A DNA stretch of 51,764 nucleotides from Lachnospiraceae bacterium (GTDB taxonomy: Bacteria; Bacillota; Clostridia; Lachnospirales; Lachnospiraceae): the NCBI GenBank assembly GCA_026169045.1, contig JAPFDH010000009.1:1-51764 (forward strand), read 5' to 3'. Positions within the stretch are counted from its first letter, which is position 1. Each line of letters starts with the position of its first letter. Below are positions 40,611 through 47,601 of the stretch, one piece after another. The notes below the pieces were generated by a model. It was not told the origin of the DNA. It did not search any database and was given only the letters and a program-made list of their open reading frames with translations. The position numbers and the translations under genes are program-made.

Positions 40611-41189
40611 ATGAAAAGGGATTTTGTTACCGATGAAAAAAATTTTATAATCCATGAGTCAAAATATAAAAACCCGGCTCTGAAAAGCTTTCCTTTTGCC
40701 AATGACAGTACCATTTATTTTCATCCCATCATGAGCTTATTCGGAATTTACTTAAATGTACTTCTGTTTTATTTTTTTTCCACCGGATTATTCAATACCA
40801 TTAAAAGTGGTGACATTTCTTCCATCGTGATTCAATGTCTTATTCTGCTGATGTCCATATCAGCCATCCTGTTTTTCGGATATAATGGACTGTTAGTTCC
40901 CTTATGGCTTTTAATCTGGAGAATCTGTTACCATATTTTAAAAAAGAAAAATAAAATCGCCACATCCAGATTTCGCATGAAAAATGACTTTATCTGTATT
41001 TCTTTTACATCATCCGGTGGCTGGACATTTCCCTGTCCTTTAGGCTTTCGTACCACGATTCTTTATCAGGATGTCCCTAAACCAACGGTTTATCTTCGAA
41101 ACTGTGTGGTAATTATACCAAGTCATCTTTATTCCGATTATATTCAGAAAATGCTCGATGATTTTTTCCTGATGACTGATCCGTACTAA
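40611..41189 (+). CDS. Small membrane protein, possibly YcxB-like
   Basis: 192 aa. Two hydrophobic segments (about residues 38-60 and 72-104) are followed by a soluble C-terminal half containing RFRMKNDFICISF, then LYQDVPKPTVYLRNCVVIIPSHLYS. This layout resembles the YcxB-like family, of unknown function, but the match is weak. The ATG at 40611 has AAAGGAG 11 nt upstream; a GTG at 40602 is too close to it. Its stop codon lies within a 12-bp inverted repeat (41175-41186 with 41218-41229). Confidence 0.6.
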   Translation: MKRDFVTDEKNFIIHESKYKNPALKSFPFANDSTIYFHPIMSLFGIYLNVLLFYFFSTGLFNTIKSGDISSIVIQCLILLMSISAILFFGYNGLLVPLWLLIWRICYHILKKKNKIATSRFRMKNDFICISFTSSGGWTFPCPLGFRTTILYQDVPKPTVYLRNCVVIIPSHLYSDYIQKMLDDFFLMTDPY

Positions 41190-41267
41190 GCTTGACTTCA
41201 CCCTGCATCTTTATGTGGTGCGGATCAGTATTCTCAATTAAAATCAGTCATTCTCGTTTTTAAGTAA

Positions 41268-41448
41268 CTATGTAAGTAACAGTTCAGCCCGCGCCATTCG
41301 CAAAACCGCACTGCGTGCTTATTGTGGCTATCGCCACTGTTTTGCTCATTTACAGGCGGTCAGCTCATAGGTCTGACCGGTCGAAAAATTATGCGAGCAT
41401 AATTTTCTCTCACGTTACAGCCCTATGGCTGAACTGTTACCTATGTAA
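41268..41448. mobile_element. 165-bp MITE-like insertion with 8-bp target duplication
   Basis: The element 41276-41440 begins GTAACAGTTCAGCC and ends with its exact reverse complement (41427-41440). It is flanked by perfect direct repeats CTATGTAA (41268-41275 and 41441-41448), the mark of transposition. It is non-coding and rich in internal hairpins: GTGGC/GCCAC (41324-41337), CGGTCAG/CTGACCG (41357-41379) and AATTATGC/GCATAATT (41387-41404). GTAA ends with 8-bp duplications are known for the IS66 family, so an IS66-like transposase may mobilise it; that is inference. Confidence 0.85.
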
Positions 41449-41457
41449 TAAGATAAT

Positions 41458-41503
41458 GGCAGCCGATACCTCACATCTATTTCTGATATCGACTGCCTTT
41501 TTT
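41458..41503 (+). terminator. Plus-strand terminator beyond the MITE
   Basis: GGCAGCCGATA pairs with TATCGACTGCC (one mismatch) and is followed by six T. It probably served the gene ending at 41189 before the MITE inserted between them. Confidence 0.8.
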
Positions 41504-41526
41504 GAACATTTCCTGTCATTTCTGAC

Positions 41527-42009
41527 TTATAATGTAATTTCCACCAAGCGACCGGTATGCACATATTGTTTTACAGTAACTCCCGCTGCGCGAAACATCC
41601 GCTTCGATGCTCTGACAGATGGTGTATCCGCATATTTATCGCTATCATACACCACTTCTTTAATTCCTGCCTGTATAATTGCTTTTGCACATTCATTACA
41701 CGGGAAAAGTGTTACATATAATTTACAACCTTCCAAACTACCTCCGCGATAATTCAGTATGGCATTCAGTTCACTGTGCGTCGTATAAAAATATTTATTA
41801 TTACAATCGTCCCCTTCTCGCTCCCATGGGAACTCATCATCGGAACATCCTAACGGAAATCCATTATAACCCATGGATAAAATTTTATTGGTCGGACTGA
41901 CAATACAGCACCCAACCTGTGTATGGGGATCTTTGGAGCGCATTCCTGACAGGATGGCCACCCCCATAAAATATTCATCCCATGAAATATAATCCTGCCG
42001 TTTTCCCAA
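41527..42009 (-). CDS. dCMP/cytidine deaminase family protein
   Basis: 160 aa zinc deaminase of the ComEB/dCMP deaminase group. SWDEYFMGVA, KDPHTQVGC, HSELNAI (His ligand and catalytic Glu) and PCNEC (two Cys ligands) are all intact. It likely converts dCMP to dUMP for thymidylate synthesis. The start is a TTG at 42009: no ATG precedes the conserved SWDEYF block, and GGAG lies 8 nt upstream. Last of the Sua5-rpiB-deaminase group. Confidence 0.9.
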   Translation of the reverse strand: MGKRQDYISWDEYFMGVAILSGMRSKDPHTQVGCCIVSPTNKILSMGYNGFPLGCSDDEFPWEREGDDCNNKYFYTTHSELNAILNYRGGSLEGCKLYVTLFPCNECAKAIIQAGIKEVVYDSDKYADTPSVRASKRMFRAAGVTVKQYVHTGRLVEITL

Positions 42010-42032
42010 TTCTCCTTCTCCTTTTCTCCACT

Positions 42033-42461
42033 CTACTCTTCAATCAAATGAATTCTTCTGATATGACGCTCATCTCCGGAAAACGGGGTATTTAAAAATG
42101 TATCCACAATTTTAACTGCCAGTCCCGGTCCAACGACACGTCCTCCCATGCATAAAACATTTGCATCATTATGAAGCCGCGTTGCTTCTGCACTGAAACA
42201 ATCGGAACAAAGAGCTGCCCGAATTCCTTTTACCTTATTGGCAGCAATGGAAATTCCAATCCCTGTCCCGCAAATCAAAATACCCTTCTCACATTCACCT
42301 GATACGACTTTTTTACTTACCATTCTTGCATATTCCGGGTAATCCACTGCTTCCGTACTAAAACATCCGCAATCTTCAAAAGGAATATTCTTTTCCTTCA
42401 AATATGCAATAACCTCCTGCTTCAATTCATATCCACCATGGTCACATCCTAATGCTATCAT
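42033..42461 (-). CDS. rpiB: Ribose-5-phosphate isomerase B
   Basis: 142 aa. MIALGCDHGGYELK, the catalytic Cys-containing GILICGTGIGISIAANK and RLHNDANVLCMGGRVVG are diagnostic of RpiB/LacAB isomerases. It interconverts ribose 5-phosphate and ribulose 5-phosphate; an allose-type substrate is possible. AGGAGGAG precedes the ATG. Confidence 0.93.
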   Translation of the reverse strand: MIALGCDHGGYELKQEVIAYLKEKNIPFEDCGCFSTEAVDYPEYARMVSKKVVSGECEKGILICGTGIGISIAANKVKGIRAALCSDCFSAEATRLHNDANVLCMGGRVVGPGLAVKIVDTFLNTPFSGDERHIRRIHLIEE

Positions 42462-42509
42462 CACATTCTCCTCCTGAATTTTCTTTCATGGATATATCCA
42501 TTGATACCT

Positions 42510-43583
42510 CTACATCTCCGTATCCATTAATGTACGGGCACTGATTATTTGCTGTCCCGCTGCTTTTTTCATTCGGTTCATCACTGCCTGACCGAATTCT
42601 TCTCCCCCAAAACTTTCTGAATAGATTTTTTCTACTTCTTCTTTATCAAATTCTCTTAAAATCCGGTAAAGATTATGGGCAACACTGGTTAAATCCCGAT
42701 GACTTCCTGCTACTTTTATGATACCGCTCTGATATTTCCCTGCATTTTCCTGCGAGGCCAGAATTCCTATCTTTTTTCCCTCTTTCTTTGCTTTCGCCAA
42801 AATCCGGTTTAACGCTTCTACTACTGTGGCATCATCCCCTTCCACCAAAACCATTGGTGCTTTTGGGGCATAATGACGATACTTCATCCCTGGTGCTTTT
42901 GGTTTTATTTCAGCGCTGACACTGCCCGCCACCGCCGGATCCACATCCACCTCACCTACCACATTTCGAAGCATCTCTTCCGTGATATAACCAGGACGCA
43001 AAATTGTAGGTATCTCTCCTGTAACATCTACAATCGTTGACTCCACACCGATCCCTACTTCACCGCCATCCACAATCATATCGATTCTTCCATCCATATC
43101 TTCAATAACATGATCAGCCAATGTGGGGCTGGGACGACCGGAAACATTTGCACTGGGAGCTGCAATGGGAAGCCCTGATTTTTTTAATAGCGCCTGTGCA
43201 ATCGGATGGTTTGGCATTCGTATCGCTACAGTATTTAATCCGCCTGTTGTCTCCAAGGGTACACATTCTGCCTTTGGAAAAATCAGAGTCAAAGGACCTG
43301 GCCAAAATGATTCCATCAGCAGCCTTCCGGCATCACTCACTTTAGAAACCAATGCCTCTACCTGCTCTTTTGCAGCAATATGTAAAATTAATGGATTATC
43401 CGATGGTCTGCCTTTTGCGGCATAAATTTTTCTTGATGCTTCTTTATCCAAACCATTTCCGCCCAGTCCATATACCGTTTCTGTGGGAAATGCCACAAGA
43501 CCACCTTTTTTCCAAATTTCTGCCGCTTTTGCTGCAATCTGTTCCACGTTTTCTTCTTGAATGCTACAGATAATTGTTTTCAT
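42510..43583 (-). CDS. L-threonylcarbamoyladenylate synthase (Sua5 type)
   Basis: 357 aa. The YrdC/TsaC domain (AFPTETVYGLGGNG, KGRPSDNPLILH, APSANVSGRPSPT) is followed by a linker and a C-terminal Sua5 domain (PKAPGMKYRHYAPKAP). It makes the activated intermediate for t6A37 in tRNAs decoding ANN codons. Start at 43583 has AGAGG upstream. Promoter at 43669-43698. Confidence 0.94.
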   Translation of the reverse strand: MKTIICSIQEENVEQIAAKAAEIWKKGGLVAFPTETVYGLGGNGLDKEASRKIYAAKGRPSDNPLILHIAAKEQVEALVSKVSDAGRLLMESFWPGPLTLIFPKAECVPLETTGGLNTVAIRMPNHPIAQALLKKSGLPIAAPSANVSGRPSPTLADHVIEDMDGRIDMIVDGGEVGIGVESTIVDVTGEIPTILRPGYITEEMLRNVVGEVDVDPAVAGSVSAEIKPKAPGMKYRHYAPKAPMVLVEGDDATVVEALNRILAKAKKEGKKIGILASQENAGKYQSGIIKVAGSHRDLTSVAHNLYRILREFDKEEVEKIYSESFGGEEFGQAVMNRMKKAAGQQIISARTLMDTEM

Positions 43584-43668
43584 TTTTTGCCTCTTTTTCC
43601 GTTTTATCACGTTAATTTTTGTTTGCTAACTTCTTTCCATATACAAATGATTACCTTACTTCTTTATT

Positions 43669-43698
43669 ACTATATCATAGAGGTTCCTTTTGAATCAA
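43669..43698 (-). promoter_or_regulatory. Promoter of Sua5-rpiB-deaminase genes
   Basis: -35 TTGATT (43693-43698), 18-bp spacer, extended -10 TGATATAGT (TATAGT at 43669-43674). Confidence 0.7.
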
Positions 43699-43716
43699 TT
43701 GCTAAAACCAACAATC

Positions 43717-44517
43717 TTAAAGAAATATTTTTCTCAGCCCTGTATAAACCGTAAGGAAAAAGAAACCTGCCAAAACAATCATTGCAGCCCAAAAGTTGTT
43801 CACATTTTCTCCCTTTCCTGTTTTTTCTCCTTCTATTCTTAGTTCTTTTCTATATTCCGTTTGATTTCCTGCCAAATCTTCTGACTGAATAATCAATTCA
43901 TCCGCCCACTGATCATCCAGCTTGATCTGTGTCAGCACTTTATCACCGATACGATACCAGGATGTATTTACTTTTTTCCACTCTTTTTTTCCATCTACAT
44001 TTTTTGTTTCATATACATTTGTTTTTTCTGGACTGAAATTACACTCTTCTATTTCCAACAGATACTCCTTTTCTCCTGTATTTTCTCCTCCAATTTTTTC
44101 CACTGATACACTTGGTTTTGTCTGATCTACCACAAAATCGGGTATCTCATAAAAAAAATAACTTCCATCTAAATCGGTATAGAAAATTTTACAATCATAC
44201 CTACCGTCTGCATCCGCCTCATATTTCTTTTCATATCCATTCCGCTCTTCTTGTAAATCCCACCAGTTTGTTTTCCATTGATTTGCCATTTCCCTTTCAA
44301 TGGCATTTTCTTCCTCTGTATACGTATTCCACACCACATCAATGCCATCACGATTAAATAGTTCCTTGTTTGCCAAAATATGAATCATACAAGGATGATT
44401 ATAATATTCTACTCCGTTCCATTCACATTCCGGTTCTCCATCAATCCAGGCTACGACAGAATTTTCCATTTGTTTTTCCATATTCTCTTTTCTCTTTCTC
44501 ATTGCTCGATAAGTCAT
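43717..44517 (-). pseudogene. Probable C-terminal fragment of a surface Ig-like protein
   Basis: Up to 266 aa. Bacterial Ig-like or adhesin-type beta segments are visible (YFFYEIPDFVVDQTKPSVSV, then SEDLAGNQTEYRKELRI), followed by a linker and one C-terminal membrane anchor (NFWAAMIVLAGFFFLTVY) with a short basic tail. There is no N-terminal signal peptide, no convincing ribosome-binding site before any Met, and the frame stays open upstream to a stop near 44585. Such proteins are normally long and exported, so I read this as the 3' end of a truncated gene. A small real gene starting at 44481 cannot be excluded. Confidence 0.5.
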
Positions 44518-44555
44518 AAGAACGACTTCATATAAAAATTTGTTGAATTGTAAAT

Positions 44556-44584
44556 TTGAGACAGAACCGTCTCCATGATACTAT
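44556..44584 (+). promoter_or_regulatory. Candidate promoter for a short plus-strand RNA
   Basis: -35 TTGAGA (44556-44561), 17-bp spacer, extended -10 TGATACTAT (TACTAT at 44579-44584). It points at the terminator at 44601-44648. The spacer contains GAGAC/GTCTC symmetry. Confidence 0.35.
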
Positions 44585-44600
44585 TTAGAAATGAATCCCT

Positions 44601-44648
44601 CTGCTGCAACTATTTTTTCAGTCACTGAACTGTTGCAGCAGCCTTTTT
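44601..44648 (+). terminator. Orphan plus-strand terminator
   Basis: Perfect 10-bp stem CTGCTGCAAC/GTTGCAGCAG with a 21-nt loop and a T run on the plus strand only. No plus-strand gene precedes it. Confidence 0.8.
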
Positions 44649-44671
44649 GAAATGATTTCTGATTTGCTTAA

Positions 44672-45103
44672 TTATTGATCTTTTGTTCCAATATGAAATA
44701 TTTTTTGCGGTAATTCAAATACCAATACGATTCCCAGCACAATAGCCAAAGCTACTTTTAATGTCTCCATACCTTTCACTCCGGCCATACTTGTTTCATT
44801 CACTACCAAGTAATATGCTGTCCAATATACTCCGGCACCTGGTACCAGAGAAAAAATGCCGGAAATTAAAAATATGGTAACCGGACATTCCTTTCTGACA
44901 GCAAATATTCTCGAAATAAACACGATAACAATCGTTGCCCCCAATGTTCCCATCACCACTCCGGCCGGTTCCCGCAGCAGATAATATACCGCCCATCCGA
45001 CTGCTCCTATCAATCCACAATAGGGATAAAATTTTTTTGGAACATGAAAAATAACAGAAAATGCAATGGTTCCAAAAAAAGCGGCTATCAATTCCCAGAT
45101 CAC
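44672..45103 (-). CDS. Threonine/serine exporter, C-terminal half (ThrE type)
   Basis: 143 aa with about four or five membrane helices. GTIAFSVIFHVPKKFYPYCGLIGAVGW and LVPGAGVYWTAYYLV match the ThrE second-domain family (DUF3815 type). The start is a GTG at 45103, overlapping the stop of the preceding gene as GTGA, with GGGAGG 9 nt upstream. It works with the protein encoded by the preceding gene; a single-chain version exists in other bacteria. Confidence 0.85.
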   Translation of the reverse strand: MIWELIAAFFGTIAFSVIFHVPKKFYPYCGLIGAVGWAVYYLLREPAGVVMGTLGATIVIVFISRIFAVRKECPVTIFLISGIFSLVPGAGVYWTAYYLVVNETSMAGVKGMETLKVALAIVLGIVLVFELPQKIFHIGTKDQ

Positions 45104-45876
45104 AACATAATACCTCCCAGCCAATTATGATATGCAATAATCACGGCTCCTACTCCCGCTGCAATACATACAGCCACCAGCAAAGCATCTAAAAGCCGTA
45201 CCGTACCAGAAAGATAATCTCCATCTGCAATATCACGAATTCCGTTTGTGAATGTAACCCCCGGCAGCAAAGGCATAATTGCTCCAATGATCACATTACT
45301 CAAATGAAGCTGGGGAAACATTTGAAACAGTAAAATAGATACTACGGCCACCAATGCTGCTCCGCTCATATTAGCTATAATCTTCGACTGATAACAGCTT
45401 ACATACAAAACATAGCAATATAATACCATTCCGGTAAGAAATGCGCTGAATGCATCTCCAAATGTTCCTCCGAACAAATAACAGAAGCACCCGGCACCTA
45501 AGCCGGATGCTATAATTTGCGTCAACTTCTTTTTTCCTTCCATCTGACGGATTGCAATAAGCCTTTTTTTTACTTCTTCCACCGGATATTTATGACGCTC
45601 AATTTCTCTGGAAAGTTGATTTACTGCTGCCACTTTATTTAAACGTGCATTGCTGACAGGGATATTTTTCACTTTTGCAAAAATTTCCCCTTGCGCATTG
45701 GCATACGTGGCAAAAATTCCATTTGTCAGTACGAACGAATGATACTCCTCAATTCCATATGCCCTTGCTATCCGTTCCACCGTTTCTTCCACACGAAAAA
45801 TTTCCGCACCACTTTCCAACAAAATATTTCCTGCCAAAAATGCCACATCTAAAATCTCTTTTTCCTGATTTTTCAT
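45100..45876 (-). CDS. Threonine/serine exporter, N-terminal half (ThrE type)
   Basis: 258 aa. A soluble N-terminal domain (LAGNILLESGAEIFRVEETVERI, then NGIFATYA) precedes five membrane helices, including PLLPGVTFTNGIRDI, the DUF1212/ThrE signature. Together with the next gene it forms a two-gene exporter of threonine, serine or similar small metabolites. It starts 9 bp after the preceding gene. Confidence 0.87.
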   Translation of the reverse strand: MKNQEKEILDVAFLAGNILLESGAEIFRVEETVERIARAYGIEEYHSFVLTNGIFATYANAQGEIFAKVKNIPVSNARLNKVAAVNQLSREIERHKYPVEEVKKRLIAIRQMEGKKKLTQIIASGLGAGCFCYLFGGTFGDAFSAFLTGMVLYCYVLYVSCYQSKIIANMSGAALVAVVSILLFQMFPQLHLSNVIIGAIMPLLPGVTFTNGIRDIADGDYLSGTVRLLDALLVAVCIAAGVGAVIIAYHNWLGGIML

Positions 45877-45885
45877 CTTTGTTCC

Positions 45886-46302
45886 TTATTGAATCGATGC
45901 CGATTCTTCCTTCTTACTCCACAAATCCTTTAAAAATTTGGCAAAGAATCCCAGAATAAGAATTAAACATCCCATCGCAAATAAAAATGTCCACTGGTCA
46001 GTTACCAGCCAGATATAGGCAGTCGCTATAATAAACGCAACAATAAATCCTTTAACCATGGATTGCTGCTCTTTTTTTATCCCTTGTTTGGAAAAAATAA
46101 ATTTACAGCTCTGATATCCAGCTATTGCACAAACCAAAGTTACAATATAAATCAATGCCGGTTCTACCCATACCATTAACTCTGTTTGAAACAGAACAAC
46201 AAATATGGTTTCAAACAAGGCCAAAAACCATAAAATCGTCCAGATTATCTTCATTTTTTTTGTCACCGGTTTATCCAATGGGATTGGTTTTTTCTTCTTC
46301 AT
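45886..46302 (-). CDS. Small membrane protein of unknown function
   Basis: 138 aa. A basic N-terminus (MKKKKPIPLDKPVTKK) is followed by four hydrophobic helices (about residues 20-38, 45-62, 82-97, 102-120). I do not recognise a family. The start is uncertain: the ATG at 46302 is 15 nt from GAGAGG, while the one at 46317 abuts it. It lies between the FtsL-like gene and the ThrE-type pair and is probably cotranscribed with both. Confidence 0.6.
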   Translation of the reverse strand: MKKKKPIPLDKPVTKKMKIIWTILWFLALFETIFVVLFQTELMVWVEPALIYIVTLVCAIAGYQSCKFIFSKQGIKKEQQSMVKGFIVAFIIATAYIWLVTDQWTFLFAMGCLILILGFFAKFLKDLWSKKEESASIQ

Positions 46303-46369
46303 AATGTGGTTCTTCATCCTCTCGTTCTTTTATTTTAATCCACTCCGTCTGTCTCTGTTTTTCTTATGA

Positions 46370-46825
46370 TCAGGGAACAGGTTCTTCCTGGCGGACATAT
46401 GGCATTTCTCCCTTATCAAATCCAATAACTTGATTTTTTTCCGGATAAGTCATTCCATATTCATTGACTGCCTGATTATAAATTGCTTCATAGTCAATAT
46501 CTGCTTCAATCTGCTTTTCCAAATCATCATTATTCAAAACCAGCTTTTCATATTGTTCCTTAAGAGCAGAAATACTATGCATATTTTGTGTCAAAGCCTG
46601 TGATTGATATAAAAATGCAATCATTATTGTTATCAAAAAAACAATAGCAGCCATCGTAATCATTCCCTGTCCAATGGAATAGGTTCGATCCGACATTCTT
46701 TTTTGTTCAACAAGCTGATCCACCTGCTTTTGAATTTCTTTTTTGCGTCTTAACACAGCAAGCTTTTTATTTTTTTTATCAAATAGTTCCCATCCTATGG
46801 GATATACTTCCTGGCTGTTCTGCAT
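46370..46825 (-). CDS. FtsL/DivIC-like cell-division protein
   Basis: 151 aa bitopic membrane protein: a basic cytoplasmic N-terminus, one helix (about residues 56-74), then a coiled coil (MHSISALKEQYEKLVLNNDDLEKQIEADIDYEAIYNQAV in two parts) and a short tail (NEYGMTYPEKNQV). This is the FtsL/DivIC arrangement, and the tail matches what I remember of Lachnospiraceae FtsL-like proteins. It is expected in the FtsQ-FtsL-FtsB division complex, but it is not next to mraW or ftsI here. AGAGGG precedes the ATG. Confidence 0.65.
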   Translation of the reverse strand: MQNSQEVYPIGWELFDKKNKKLAVLRRKKEIQKQVDQLVEQKRMSDRTYSIGQGMITMAAIVFLITIMIAFLYQSQALTQNMHSISALKEQYEKLVLNNDDLEKQIEADIDYEAIYNQAVNEYGMTYPEKNQVIGFDKGEMPYVRQEEPVP

Positions 46826-46874
46826 ATATGAATTACCCTCTTATTCTGACATTTTTATCTTCCGGATTCGTAAA

Positions 46875-46955
46875 CTGTCCATCATCTAAAGGCAATGAGT
46901 CTCCTGCTTCTCAGACCTCGTAACCTGCTATTTCCACAGATGTTAGTTTGGACAG
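46875..46955 (-). ncRNA. Unidentified structured leader or small RNA
   Basis: On the minus strand CTGTCC (46950-46955) pairs with GGACAG (46875-46880) and CATCT (46938-46942) with AGATG (46883-46887). Inside lies a further stem around GAGGTCT/AGACTC and possible GGTTACGAG/CTCATTGCC pairing. A good promoter starts transcription about 7 nt upstream of the fold. No terminator follows, so it should be read into the FtsL-like gene. I do not recognise it as a known riboswitch, T-box, 6S, SRP or RNase P RNA. Confidence 0.55.
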
Positions 46956-46968
46956 CCCCATTGACAGT

Positions 46969-46997
46969 AGTATAGCACAATTTATAAATCATGTCAC
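46969..46997 (-). promoter_or_regulatory. Promoter of the structured leader and FtsL-like gene
   Basis: -35 GTGACA (46992-46997), 17-bp spacer, -10 TATACT (46969-46974). Predicted start near 46962. Confidence 0.78.
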
Positions 46998-47015
46998 CTG
47001 TTTTATCCGTTCTTT

Positions 47016-47408
47016 CTACTGATATGTCACCGGTTCCTCTCTCCATTCTGTACTGACAACAATATAGGGATAACTTGCCTGTTTAACCGCTTCATCTACC
47101 GGTCCAATCAAATTCGTGTCTATGACAATATTCTCCGATGTCAGATAAAACTGTGGAACCTCTATACTATATCCTCCCGTCTGCATTGTCCCATATCCCA
47201 CTACGATATACAAAGTCTCCCCATCCTCATAAGATAGATGAAACGCTCCTTCTTTTTTCTTTTCTATCAATTCCATTAATTCATTTGGAATTTCCTTCTG
47301 TTCTACCACATGAAACGGAAGATCTGATATTTTTTCTTTCTGTTTTTGCATACTGCACCCACATCCCCATAAAAACACGAATACACCAATTAGTATTCCT
47401 TTTTTCAT
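47016..47408 (-). CDS. PrcB-like lipoprotein
   Basis: 130 aa. A short basic start, a hydrophobic segment and FLWGC form a lipoprotein signal with lipidation at about Cys16. The C-terminal domain (ETLYIVVGYGTMQTGGYSIEV) has the GYG..TGGYSI core of the protease-complex PrcB C-terminal family. Partner and function unknown. Start at 47408 has GGAG 6 nt upstream; the longer frame to 47489 lacks one and would bury the signal. Confidence 0.75.
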   Translation of the reverse strand: MKKGILIGVFVFLWGCGCSMQKQKEKISDLPFHVVEQKEIPNELMELIEKKKEGAFHLSYEDGETLYIVVGYGTMQTGGYSIEVPQFYLTSENIVIDTNLIGPVDEAVKQASYPYIVVSTEWREEPVTYQ

Positions 47409-47507
47409 GATTCTCTCCATTCTTTCCCCCATTGCCTCATTGATTGTCTGATAACCATTTATTTCACGCAGACGATAGTATCCGCACATGGCTCGTTGCC
47501 TGCGCGT

Positions 47508-47560
47508 AAAAGAAAATACCCATAAGATAGGGATCCCTTATTCCTATCTTATGGGCATTC
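47508..47560 (-). terminator. Terminator of phosphoglucomutase gene
   Basis: A 16-bp stem (47516-47531 with 47543-47558, one mismatch) followed by TTTTCTTTT on the minus strand. A T-rich tail also exists on the plus strand. Confidence 0.85.
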
Positions 47561-47601
47561 TATTTTTTCTATACCAGAAACTCTATCCGCACAGATACTC
47601 T

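Noticed and set aside
46875-46955. Known RNA families (6S, SRP, tmRNA, T-box, TPP, SAM, c-di-GMP, fluoride, ZTP)
   Set aside because: Signature motifs of each, as I remember them, are absent; only a covariance search can settle it.
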